A stretch of 64,000 nucleotides of DNA, taken from GCA-002733105 sp048595465. GTDB lineage: Bacteria; Pseudomonadota; Gammaproteobacteria; Nitrosococcales; Methylophagaceae. A program made the translations under genes and the position numbers. Shown here in pieces: positions 8,069 to 16,002 of the stretch (positions within the stretch are counted from its first letter, which is position 1; each line of letters opens with the position of its first letter). The stretch is taken from positions 10,081 to 74,080 of the forward strand of contig JBJPGE010000001.1 in assembly GCA_048595465.1 (NCBI GenBank), in the 5' to 3' direction. The notes beneath the pieces were generated by a model. That model searched no databases, was not told the origin of the DNA, and worked only from the letters and a program-made list of their open reading frames with translations.

Positions 8069-9421
8069 TTAAGCGTGGTCATGCGTTTGCTGAATAGTAT
8101 CAGCCAACTCTTTTTCAACCGCTTCATCAATATGAAACCCATCTGTGCTGACTGCACCAGCATCAGGATTATTGTAAACAGTCAAATCCATTTTTCCTTC
8201 GCTTTTAGCGACGATACTAGAAACCACGGCATCACCTGATACATTTACCGCTGTTCTAATCATATCCATCAAACGGTCAACACCTAAAATGAGCCCAATG
8301 CCTTCAACGGGTAAGCCTACTTGAGTGAATACCATGGATAGCATTATTAAACCCACACCCGGTACGCCAGCTGTCCCAATCGAAGCTAATACGGACATAA
8401 GGATAACGGTTAAATAGCCTGTTACCCCTAAATCTACACCATAAACATTGGCAATAAATACGGTGGCGACACCTTGCATGATCGCCGTACCATCCATATT
8501 GATAGTGGCGCCAAAAGGCACGGAGAAAGAAGCGACTGAGTTATTTACACCCATACGCTCCGTCACCGTTCTCATGGTGACAGGGATGGTTGCATTGGAG
8601 CTCGCCGTACTAAATGCAAATACTTGAGCATTTCTAATTTTTTTGAGGAACATTGCTGGACTTAAGCCAGAGAAAATCTTCAACACAATCATTAAGGTGA
8701 TGAATAAGTGGATCATTAAACTACCGACCAGTACTAGGACATAACCTGCTAGCGATACTAATAAATCAAGTCCAAGAGTAGCAATTGACTTAGCGATCAA
8801 AGCAAATACAGCATAAGGTGCAACTGACATAACAATGGTGACCATCTTCATCATGATTTCATTGGCTACTTCAGCACCTTCGACAAAGCCTTTGGCTTTT
8901 CTGCCTACTAACAGCATGCTGATACCAAGCAAAATAGAGAAGAAAATCAGGGGTAACATATCGCCATTGGCCATTGCGTGGAATGGATTCTTCGGAATAA
9001 TATCAATAAGGACTTGAGTAAGTGGCGGTGAATCTTTACCTGCAAAGACTACATCTGAAGTTTGCTCCATACCTTTACCAATGCCAAATGACGCAGCAAT
9101 TAGAATAGCGGTTGCAATCGCTATTGCCGTAGTCATCATATATAGAGCGAAGGATTTACCACCGACACGCCCCAACATTTTTATATCGCCAATACCGCAC
9201 ACACCACAAATAAGGGAGAAAAACACTAAAGGCACAACCAGCATTTTTAAGGCGTTGATGAACATTTTTCCGACAACATGAAAAAGTCCATTAACAATAT
9301 TATCGTTTATAAAGGAACCGGGAGCATTCAAGCCGCCAAGGTTAATTATTAAACCAACGATAATACCTAACGCCATGCCGAAAAGGACTTTGACGGTTAG
9401 ACTCATTTTGTTATTTTCCAT
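8069..9421 (-). CDS. Dicarboxylate/amino acid:cation symporter (DAACS family)
   Basis: A 450-residue inner-membrane secondary transporter of the GltP/GltPh family that takes up glutamate, aspartate or C4-dicarboxylates with Na+ or H+. Diagnostic motifs are the serine-rich hairpin STASSNATIPVTM, the cation/substrate motif ATINMDGTA, and the second hairpin GTAGVPGVG. I place the start at ATG 9421 (MENNKMSL) because GGAG lies 8 bases upstream; an in-frame ATG 48 bases further out has no comparable site. It sits between a voltage-gated K+ channel gene and an OprD-like porin, all on the same strand. Substrate cannot be set from sequence alone. Confidence 0.92.
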   Translation of the reverse strand: MENNKMSLTVKVLFGMALGIIVGLIINLGGLNAPGSFINDNIVNGLFHVVGKMFINALKMLVVPLVFFSLICGVCGIGDIKMLGRVGGKSFALYMMTTAIAIATAILIAASFGIGKGMEQTSDVVFAGKDSPPLTQVLIDIIPKNPFHAMANGDMLPLIFFSILLGISMLLVGRKAKGFVEGAEVANEIMMKMVTIVMSVAPYAVFALIAKSIATLGLDLLVSLAGYVLVLVGSLMIHLFITLMIVLKIFSGLSPAMFLKKIRNAQVFAFSTASSNATIPVTMRTVTERMGVNNSVASFSVPFGATINMDGTAIMQGVATVFIANVYGVDLGVTGYLTVILMSVLASIGTAGVPGVGLIMLSMVFTQVGLPVEGIGLILGVDRLMDMIRTAVNVSGDAVVSSIVAKSEGKMDLTVYNNPDAGAVSTDGFHIDEAVEKELADTIQQTHDHA

Positions 9422-9472
9422 TATGAATACTCCATATAAATGGCTTGCTGCACGGGGATGTTTTAGCACATA

Positions 9473-10189
9473 TTATCGTAGTTCTTCTTTTCGTGCTTGA
9501 GATAAAGCGGAGGCTAGCAAGCCTGTAGGAATAGCAACAATCGCCAAGCCTATTGTTAATATAAAAAAGGTAAATATTTTGCCGCCGGTTGTAATGGGAT
9601 ACATATCGCCATAACCCACTGTAGTAAGCGTTGTTACTGCCCACCAAAGACTGTGGAAAACAGATTTAAACTGTTCAGGTTGGGCAGCATTCTCAAAATA
9701 ATAAATACCCACTGCAGCAAGAAAAATCATGATGAGTGCTACAAAACTGAACAGGATCAATTCTTCCTTCGCGATGACGAAAGCGCGTTGAAACCGTTTT
9801 ATTGCTTGGCTATATTTAAATAATTTTAATATGCGGACCAAACGGAGAAGTCGGAATATTCGAACGGCACGTAAATCAAGTCCTGATGCAATATAAAAAG
9901 GCAGAATTGCGGCTAAATCGACCAAACCATAAAAGCTAAATATAAATGACGATTTCTTTTCTACAATCACTAACCGCAAACTATATTCAAGCGTAAAGAT
10001 GGCTATGGTAACGACTTCAATACTATGCAGAATACGTCTAGTCTTTGCAGATAAGTCGGGCAGGGTGTCTATCGAAAAGGTGATGAGTGAAATAACAATT
10101 AAAAACTGGATGGTATATGTAAATAGCTTTCCTGCCGGATGATCGGTGCTATTTACAATATTGGCTATGTTGTTTTTATTGATTACCAT
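9473..10189 (-). CDS. Voltage-gated potassium channel (six-transmembrane)
   Basis: Six-helix Kv-type channel of the inner membrane. The S4 voltage sensor is visible as LRAVRIFRLLRLVRILKLFK with regularly spaced arginines and lysines, and the pore has the potassium filter TTVGYGDMYP. It ends shortly after S6 with no RCK domain. I chose the start at 10189 (MVINKNN) because the longer in-frame start at 10267 would overlap the ycgL-type gene by 41 bases; neither has a strong ribosome binding site. Length with the shorter start is 238 residues. It could set or buffer membrane potential; physiological role unknown. Confidence 0.9.
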   Translation of the reverse strand: MVINKNNIANIVNSTDHPAGKLFTYTIQFLIVISLITFSIDTLPDLSAKTRRILHSIEVVTIAIFTLEYSLRLVIVEKKSSFIFSFYGLVDLAAILPFYIASGLDLRAVRIFRLLRLVRILKLFKYSQAIKRFQRAFVIAKEELILFSFVALIMIFLAAVGIYYFENAAQPEQFKSVFHSLWWAVTTLTTVGYGDMYPITTGGKIFTFFILTIGLAIVAIPTGLLASALSQARKEELR

Positions 10190-10226
10190 TTGTTTTCTGA
10201 GTTTGATAGATGTTCGTTTATGAACG

Positions 10227-10505
10227 TTAACTAACGTAGTTAGCGGGTTCTTTAAAATTAGTAACATTTAACATCGGCGGTGGGATTTGCACGTGGAACC
10301 CTTGTTCTTTTAGGTTTTTCATTACAGTTTCTACATTTTCACGGGCTAGTTTTCGCTCCAAGCTAAGTTCTACTTCCATGACAAAAACAGGCTCATTTCC
10401 CATTGAGTCATAAAGTGCTTGTGGTACGCTCGAAAAATCATCTTTTGTGGCAATATAGAGGTAGAGCTCGTCTTTACGACGACTTTTGTAGATGTATGCA
10501 ATCAT
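10227..10505 (-). CDS. YcgL domain protein
   Basis: A 92-residue soluble protein of the YcgL family, whose function is unknown. Recognised from the N-terminal IAYIYKSRRKDELYLYI, the central VMEVELSLERKLARENVETV and the C-terminal IPPPMLN signatures. In many gammaproteobacteria ycgL is next to rnd or other unrelated genes; here it lies between a DUF885 gene and the potassium channel on the same strand. No catalytic motif is evident. Confidence 0.88.
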   Translation of the reverse strand: MIAYIYKSRRKDELYLYIATKDDFSSVPQALYDSMGNEPVFVMEVELSLERKLARENVETVMKNLKEQGFHVQIPPPMLNVTNFKEPANYVS

Positions 10506-10541
10506 GTGAAATAAAATCCTAAAAAATAGGGGGAGGATAAA

Positions 10542-12200
10542 TTACCCATGGTGGTCACCAAACACATGAAAGCAACATTTTTGCCATAACTCTTCACCGA
10601 ATTGGCGTTGTATAACCAAGGGTAGTGCAATTGAACCAGAAGCTAATAAACGATCATGAAACTGTTTTAATTCTGCCTTGTTTGCTGGATTAACAATATC
10701 GCGTAATGCATTAATCAGCGCCCAACCGACGGCATAGCTCATGGGAATAGTAGGTGATTGGCTGTACCAATTCAATTCACCCAGTGCTTGTTCTTTACTA
10801 AAGCCTAGGGCGTCGACCATTTTTTGTGCAGCATCCTCTAGGCTGAGAGCTTGGGTATGAATTTCAACATCAATAATGATGCGTAATGCACGCCATAAGC
10901 GATCACGCAACATGATGATGTGTTGTCCGGGATAGCGATTGAAACCTTGCTCAAGCATCATCTGTTCGCAATATAAGGCCCAACCTTCATAGAGTGTTGC
11001 ACTGGGGTTTAAGCGATGGAGTAGGCTGCTGCCTTCAGCTGATTGATTTGCTGTTACGAATTGTAGATGATGCCCCGGCCACGCTTCATGCACACTGGTT
11101 TGACTTATTGCCGCATTATTGTGCTCGTTCAACTCGTCATCACTTGAGGTTGGCGTGACATAGTAATAGCCCGTTTGGCTTAAGTCAGCAATGCTTGGAT
11201 CTAGATAGGCAGCAAAAGGAATTTGATGTTGTAAAAATTTAGGCGTGGTAACAACATGAAGTGTTTGTTGCTTTGGCAGAGTAACTAAATCATGTTCTTT
11301 TAAAAATAGTTCTGCAGCCTGCATTTCTTGTTGATAGTGTTGTAATAATGATTCAGAAGTAGGGTGTTGCTGCTGAATATCATTTAATGACAAATCACTT
11401 TCAGCTAATGCCGCGTTTAGTTGCTGTTGGGTGTCATTAAACAATTGTTGGCCAAACGCTGACAAGCTGTGTGTGTTAATAGGTAAGAAATGCTGTTGGT
11501 GCAGTAAGCGTTCAAAATGTTCACGGCCGCTGGCAAAGTCACCTTCACAGTGTGGTGCAAGTCGTCGCAGTGTTTGGGCAAAGCGTTCTAATGATTTAGT
11601 AGCATCTGCCGTTGCTTGCTCGATACGATCATTTTGTTGAAAGGCATCATCTACCATTGGGTGCTGGTGTAAATGATGACAATAATCTATACCGGCCTCC
11701 GTTTCTGCAAGCGCCATATCTAGCCACACTTTTGGGATCACTTCAGGTACGGCAGTTAAATAATTTTTTGCTTCACGCAGGTGATTTGGAATAGCCGCTA
11801 AGCGTGCTTTTAGTACCTTTTTAAAGTGGTTTACAGGTCTAATGGTAAGTTGATGTAGCGCATTAATGGGTAAAAACTGAGTGGGATCACGATGTCGCCA
11901 ATCATGTTCCATCAATGAATGATGATCAATTTCTACTCGGCCCTGTAAAATTTGGTATCGAATTTTACGTACTGGATCGAGTTGTGATAATTTAAGCTCA
12001 TCTAAGGCAGCGAGGCACTTTTCATTAAGCACAATTTGAATGCCAATTGTTTCGTCTTCAAAAGGCTTTAACTTATCGGCATAATCATCAATGCCTGCTT
12101 CCAATGCGGCCTCAGGATTAAATCGGCACCATGTGTTTAAGTAGCTGTGTTCAATTCGATCAAATGATTGTTGCGCTGTATTTAACTCATTAGTCAACAT
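10542..12200 (-). CDS. DUF885 family protein, putative zinc-dependent peptidase
   Basis: A 552-residue cytoplasmic protein of the DUF885 family. The family is helical and carries a zincin-like motif, here SVHEAWPGHHLQF near residue 370, followed by YEGWALYCEQMM about 45 residues later, which supplies the usual second glutamate ligand. No signal peptide is present, unlike many periplasmic DUF885 proteins. Its start overlaps the end of the yhfA-type gene by 11 bases, so the two are probably cotranscribed. Peptidase activity is inferred from motif similarity and substrate is unknown. Confidence 0.85.
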   Translation of the reverse strand: MLTNELNTAQQSFDRIEHSYLNTWCRFNPEAALEAGIDDYADKLKPFEDETIGIQIVLNEKCLAALDELKLSQLDPVRKIRYQILQGRVEIDHHSLMEHDWRHRDPTQFLPINALHQLTIRPVNHFKKVLKARLAAIPNHLREAKNYLTAVPEVIPKVWLDMALAETEAGIDYCHHLHQHPMVDDAFQQNDRIEQATADATKSLERFAQTLRRLAPHCEGDFASGREHFERLLHQQHFLPINTHSLSAFGQQLFNDTQQQLNAALAESDLSLNDIQQQHPTSESLLQHYQQEMQAAELFLKEHDLVTLPKQQTLHVVTTPKFLQHQIPFAAYLDPSIADLSQTGYYYVTPTSSDDELNEHNNAAISQTSVHEAWPGHHLQFVTANQSAEGSSLLHRLNPSATLYEGWALYCEQMMLEQGFNRYPGQHIIMLRDRLWRALRIIIDVEIHTQALSLEDAAQKMVDALGFSKEQALGELNWYSQSPTIPMSYAVGWALINALRDIVNPANKAELKQFHDRLLASGSIALPLVIQRQFGEELWQKCCFHVFGDHHG

Positions 12201-12609
12201 TTATGATCTCATAATCGTGAGTGATTTCGGCTGTTTCACCCAACATAAGTGAGGCAGAACAATATTTTTCTGTTGAAAGTTCAATAGCACGCTTTACTTG
12301 AGACTCTTTTATATTCTTGCCTGTTATTTTGTAGTGAACGCGGATTTTAGTAAATACTTTAGGGATTTCATCACTTCGGTCACTGTCTATTTCAACGACA
12401 CAATCACGAATGTCTTGGCGTGCTTTAGTCAGCATTTGTATCATATCGAACGAAGTACAGCCGCCCATGCCAAGTAACAATAGCTCCATAGGCCTAATGC
12501 CTGTGTCGTGTCCGCCCAGTTCTTTTGGCCCATCCATAACCACAGTATGTCCTGAACCAGACTCACCTAAAAACAGTAAATCTTCGACCCACTTCACTCT
12601 TGCCTTCAT
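12190..12609 (-). CDS. yhfA: OsmC/YhfA family protein
   Basis: A 139-residue OsmC-fold protein closest in sequence pattern to E. coli YhfA, whose own role is unclear; the wider family includes thiol peroxidases. The two family cysteines are visible in GMGGCTSFD near residue 52 and EKYCSASLM near residue 117. I prefer ATG 12609 (MKARVKWVE) because it aligns with the start of E. coli YhfA (MQARVKWVE) and has AGGG 10 bases upstream; an ATG three codons earlier is too close to that site. It is divergent from crp, the same neighbourhood as in E. coli, which supports the name. Confidence 0.88.
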   Translation of the reverse strand: MKARVKWVEDLLFLGESGSGHTVVMDGPKELGGHDTGIRPMELLLLGMGGCTSFDMIQMLTKARQDIRDCVVEIDSDRSDEIPKVFTKIRVHYKITGKNIKESQVKRAIELSTEKYCSASLMLGETAEITHDYEIINVD

Positions 12610-12635
12610 ACGTAACATACCCTAAATTAAAAAAA

Positions 12636-12652
12636 TGTGAACAAATTTGTCA
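12636..12652. promoter_or_regulatory. Possible CRP-like half site in the crp/yhfA divergent region
   Basis: TGTGA at 12636-12640 is followed by six bases and TTGTCA, so the left half matches the CRP consensus but the right half does not match TCACA. It contains the perfect decamer palindrome ACAAATTTGT (12641-12650). The position between yhfA and crp would suit autoregulation. Weak evidence; it may instead be a -35 element. Confidence 0.22.
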
Positions 12653-12702
12653 ATTTATGTATTATAACTGAAACAACCTGACTATTAAGATATAAAGGAT
12701 TC

Positions 12703-13377
12703 ATGATGGACTACTTGAAACATAAAGCGATTGAAGAAGATTTAGCTGATTTTTTTCACCATTGCCACAGCAAGCAGTATCCAGCAAAATCAATTATCGT
12801 TCGACCAGGCGATGAGGCTGATACACTTTATTATATTCGCGAAGGTTCGGTTTCTATTAGCATGGAAAACGAAGATGGAGACGAGCTCATTATTGCTTAT
12901 ATGAATCAAGGTGACTTTTTAGGTGAAATAGGTCTGTTTTCAGATATAGCCGATCGTGCAGTAACGATTAAAGCAAGATCAGCGTGTAAGACTGAAGAAA
13001 TTACCTATCAGCAAATAAAATCCTTATCGAGTACTGATCTTGCAAAATGCTACCCTAAATTATTAGAGCTTTTGGCTGAGCATATGGCTAAACGTTTATT
13101 ATCAGTGACACGTAAAGCAAGCGATCTTGCTTTTCTTGATGTTACAGGTCGTGTTGAGTCTGCAATGCGAGAATTGGCTACACAGCCTGAAGCAATGACG
13201 CATCCTGAAGGCATTCAAATTAAAGCAACGCGTCAAGAAATTAGCCGAATGGTGGGTTGTTCTCGAGAAATGTCTGGCCGAGTTCTGCGTGTTTTACAAG
13301 ATCGCGGCTTAGTTTGGGCACGTGGTAAAACAATGATTATTTATGATGAAGAACATCGTAAACCGAGTGTGATTTAA
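12703..13377 (+). CDS. crp: CRP/Vfr-type transcription regulator
   Basis: Global regulator with an N-terminal cyclic-nucleotide-binding domain (about 20-135) and a C-terminal winged helix. The recognition helix RQEISRMVGCSREMSGRVL keeps the arginine, glutamate and arginine that read TGTGA in E. coli CRP, and AFLDVTGR at the hinge is identical. In the ligand pocket GEIGLF and the phosphate-binding arginine are kept, but the position of E. coli Ser83 is Ala and the Thr127/Ser128 positions are Val/Thr by my alignment. AAGGA precedes two adjacent ATG codons; the second, at 12706, has better spacing. Divergent from yhfA. Confidence 0.92.
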   Translation: MMDYLKHKAIEEDLADFFHHCHSKQYPAKSIIVRPGDEADTLYYIREGSVSISMENEDGDELIIAYMNQGDFLGEIGLFSDIADRAVTIKARSACKTEEITYQQIKSLSSTDLAKCYPKLLELLAEHMAKRLLSVTRKASDLAFLDVTGRVESAMRELATQPEAMTHPEGIQIKATRQEISRMVGCSREMSGRVLRVLQDRGLVWARGKTMIIYDEEHRKPSVI

Positions 13378-13399
13378 CGTATAACTCAATGTCAAATGG

Positions 13400-14197
13400 T
13401 TAAGAAAAAATTTGACTTAGCTGTTCCCCTGGGCTTTTTGCTCGCATAAAGGCTTCACCAATTAGAAAACCATTCACATGGTGGTCACGCATTAATGCAA
13501 CATGCTCGGTTGTGTGAATGCCGCTTTCTGTAATCACGGTATGATTTTCAGGAATGCGAGCGAGTAGGTCGAGGGTTGTATCAAGGCTGGTTTCAAATGT
13601 ACTTAAGTTTCGATTATTGATGCCAATCAACGGTAAGTTAAGTAATAGTGCCCGCTCAAGTTCTTCACCATCATGTACTTCAACCAACACATCCATATCC
13701 AACTGCATGGCAACATCTGTAAGCTCACTAAGTTGATCATCACTTAGTGCGGAAACAATTAATAGAATGCAATCTGCCGCGATAGCCCGTGCTTCAAACA
13801 CTTGATAGGGGTCAATGATGAAGTCTTTACGAATAACGGGTATTGAGCAAGCTGCACGTGCTTGTTTTAGGTATTCTTCATCACCTTGAAAGAAGTCTTT
13901 ATCGGTCAGAACTGATAAACATGCTGCGCCATGTTGCGCATAATCTTTAGCGATATCAGCAGGGATAAAGTTTTCTCGTAGAAGACCTTTGCTGGGAGAT
14001 GCTTTTTTAATTTCAGCAATGACCGCCGGTAGCCCGGCATTAATTTTAGTTTCAATCGCGGTAACAAAACCGCGAGGCGCATCAGCAATCTCAGCTAACT
14101 CAGTCATTTGGTGAATGGATATTCTTGCACTGCGTTCTGCTATTTCTTCAGATTTACGTTTGAGTATTTTCTTTAAGATATCAGGAGTATCAGACAT
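13400..14197 (-). CDS. trpC: Indole-3-glycerol phosphate synthase
   Basis: Closes the indole ring of carboxyphenylamino-deoxyribulose phosphate in tryptophan synthesis. The 265-residue TIM barrel has PAVIAEIKKASPSKGLL near residue 55, VLTDKDFFQG, IPVIRKDFI with the catalytic lysine, INNRNLSTF, and TESGIHT followed by GFLIGEAFM. It is a monofunctional enzyme with no fused TrpF, as in Pseudomonas-type operons. It is the last visible gene of the minus-strand trp operon, 12 bases after trpD, and its 3' end converges on crp with only 22 bases between. Confidence 0.97.
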   Translation of the reverse strand: MSDTPDILKKILKRKSEEIAERSARISIHQMTELAEIADAPRGFVTAIETKINAGLPAVIAEIKKASPSKGLLRENFIPADIAKDYAQHGAACLSVLTDKDFFQGDEEYLKQARAACSIPVIRKDFIIDPYQVFEARAIAADCILLIVSALSDDQLSELTDVAMQLDMDVLVEVHDGEELERALLLNLPLIGINNRNLSTFETSLDTTLDLLARIPENHTVITESGIHTTEHVALMRDHHVNGFLIGEAFMRAKSPGEQLSQIFS

Positions 14198-14209
14198 GTT
14201 TATTTCTTT

Positions 14210-15238
14210 TTAAGTAGTTTGTTTTGAATTACTAGCAGCAATTAAGGCATCTAGTTTTTTCTGAGCATCACCATTGTCGAGATGTGTTTGGGCGAGTTTA
14301 ACGCCATCTGATAATGTATCAGCAAGATCAGCAGCATAAATAGCTGCACCAGCATTGAGCACGACAATATCGCGCGCTGCACCGGATTCACCTGCAAATA
14401 CAGCTTTGATAATTTTTAAGCTTTCTTGAGCATTCTCAACACTAAATTGATCAATATTACTTCGTGTTAGATTAAAGTCTTCGGGCTGAATGGAATACGT
14501 TGTAATTTCACCATTTTTTAATTCTGCCACCGATGTTGCTGAACCTATGCTGATTTCATCTAAACCGTCTTCGGCATGAACAATAAGTACGTGTTTGCTG
14601 CCAAGCGCCTTTAGTACATGTGCCATGGGTTCAACCCATTGTTGAGCAAATACGCCTAATACTTGCCGCTGCGCTCTTGCAGGGTTAGTTAATGGGCCTA
14701 ATAGGTTGAATATTGTACGTACAGCCATTTCACGCCGTGGGCCAATAGCGTACTTCATTGCGCCATGATGTTTTTGGGCAAACATAAAGCCAATGCCGAT
14801 TGTTTCAATACAGCGTTGGACTTGTTCTGGCGTGATCTCTAAATTGACACCAGCAGCTTCCAAGACATCTGCGCTACCTGAGTTGCTGCTAATGGAGCGA
14901 TTACCGTGTTTAGCGACAGTAGCACCTGCAGCAGCAACGACAAATGCGCTGGCAGTAGAGACATTAAATGTTTTTGCCTCGCCACTGCCGCCTGTTCCGC
15001 ATGTATCAACAATGTGGCTACCTGAAATATTCACCGGGCTGGCAAGGCTGCGCATAACACTGGCAGCGGCAGCAATTTCTGTGACGGTTTCACCTTTCAT
15101 TTGCAAACCAACCAAAAAACCGCCGATTTGGGCAGGCGTTGCTTCGCCGGTCATGATCTGTTGCATAACTGCAGTCATATCGTCAGTAGATAAATCTTGC
15201 TTTGCAATAACAGCTTTAATAGCATTAGGTAAGTTCAT
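14210..15238 (-). CDS. trpD: Anthranilate phosphoribosyltransferase
   Basis: Attaches phosphoribose to anthranilate. The 342-residue protein shows the PRPP-binding signature VDTCGTGGSGEAKTFNVST near residue 80, KHGNRSISSNSGSADVLEA, and the LGPLTNPARAQRQVLGVF block. It is not fused to TrpG. The gap between its start and the trpG stop is 171 bases, far longer than other spacings in this operon, and is almost filled by a large palindromic element, so its expression may depend on read-through of that structure or a local promoter. Confidence 0.97.
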   Translation of the reverse strand: MNLPNAIKAVIAKQDLSTDDMTAVMQQIMTGEATPAQIGGFLVGLQMKGETVTEIAAAASVMRSLASPVNISGSHIVDTCGTGGSGEAKTFNVSTASAFVVAAAGATVAKHGNRSISSNSGSADVLEAAGVNLEITPEQVQRCIETIGIGFMFAQKHHGAMKYAIGPRREMAVRTIFNLLGPLTNPARAQRQVLGVFAQQWVEPMAHVLKALGSKHVLIVHAEDGLDEISIGSATSVAELKNGEITTYSIQPEDFNLTRSNIDQFSVENAQESLKIIKAVFAGESGAARDIVVLNAGAAIYAADLADTLSDGVKLAQTHLDNGDAQKKLDALIAASNSKQTT

Positions 15239-15252
15239 TATAAATCTCTGGG

Positions 15253-15408
15253 GAGCCTATGATTAAGTTTGGTTGAATTTAGGCTGAGATGAAATGGTAC
15301 CAAATTTCTTCGAAATGAGCTGTAATAGTTGTTCTCTTGCGGCGATTTTCGAAGAAATTTGGTACCATTTCAACCTGCGTAAAACAATCATGACTTATTC
15401 AGAGGCTC
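15253..15408. repeat. Large palindromic intergenic element between trpG and trpD
   Basis: A roughly 156-base imperfect palindrome. The inner arms form a perfect 26-base inverted repeat (15290-15315 and 15347-15372) with a 31-base loop. The outer ends also pair: GAGCCTATGATTAAG at 15253 against the complement of CTTATTCAGAGGCTC ending at 15408, 13 of 15 matching. The loop holds a core at 15322-15340 that on the minus strand matches 17 of 19 bases of a second palindrome at 45702-45864. This looks like a MITE- or REP-like dispersed element. No ORF is inside it. Confidence 0.8.
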
Positions 15409-15409
15409 G

Positions 15410-15988
15410 CTAGCGTTCAAGAAAGTTTTTTAATAAGGCGTGGCCTTGTTCGGTCAGTATGGATTCTGGATGAAACTGCACACCTTCTATAGGCAATGTT
15501 TTATGACTAATGCCCATTATTTCATCCATACTGCCATCTTCATTTTGAGTCCAAGCAGTGATCTCAAAACAATCGGGCAGGCTTGCTTTTTCGATAACAA
15601 GTGAATGATAACGTGTTGCTTCAACTGGATTGCTTAACTCATTGAATACACTAGAATTATTGTGGTATATAGGTGACGTTTTACCATGCATTATTTTACT
15701 GGCATGCACTATCTTTCCACCGAAGGCTTGGCCGATAGATTGATGACCTAGACATACGCCTAAAATGGGTTTCTTGCCTGCAAAATGTTTAATTACTTCA
15801 AGTGATATACCAGCTTCATTAGGTGTGCATGGACCAGGAGAAATAACAATTTTTTCAGGATTTAACGCTTCAATTTCATCAATAGTAATTTTGTCATTTC
15901 GATGCACATGCACATCTGCCCCTAACTCACCGAAATATTGCACTAAGTTATAAGTAAAAGAATCGTAGTTGTCTAACATTAAGAGCAT
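15410..15988 (-). CDS. trpG: Anthranilate synthase component II (glutamine amidotransferase)
   Basis: Hydrolyses glutamine and passes ammonia to TrpE. The 192-residue class I amidotransferase has LLMLDNYDSFTYNLVQYFG at the N-terminus, the nucleophile in LGVCLGHQSIGQAFGG near residue 79, and the His-Glu pair in GVQFHPESILTEQG. Family members often also serve p-aminobenzoate synthase (PabA), so a dual role is possible. It follows trpE by 14 bases and precedes trpD after a 171-base gap holding a palindrome. Confidence 0.95.
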   Translation of the reverse strand: MLLMLDNYDSFTYNLVQYFGELGADVHVHRNDKITIDEIEALNPEKIVISPGPCTPNEAGISLEVIKHFAGKKPILGVCLGHQSIGQAFGGKIVHASKIMHGKTSPIYHNNSSVFNELSNPVEATRYHSLVIEKASLPDCFEITAWTQNEDGSMDEIMGISHKTLPIEGVQFHPESILTEQGHALLKNFLER

Positions 15989-16002
15989 TTCATATACCCA
16001 GA

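Noticed and set aside
14793..15266. 157-residue reading frame on + opposite trpD
   Set aside because: It lies antiphase and fully inside a clear trpD coding region, with no domain pattern and no ribosome binding site.
15253..15408. Palindrome considered as a trp attenuator or rho-independent terminator
   Set aside because: It has no leader peptide with tandem Trp codons and no T-run after the stem; it sits between trpG and trpD, not ahead of trpE.
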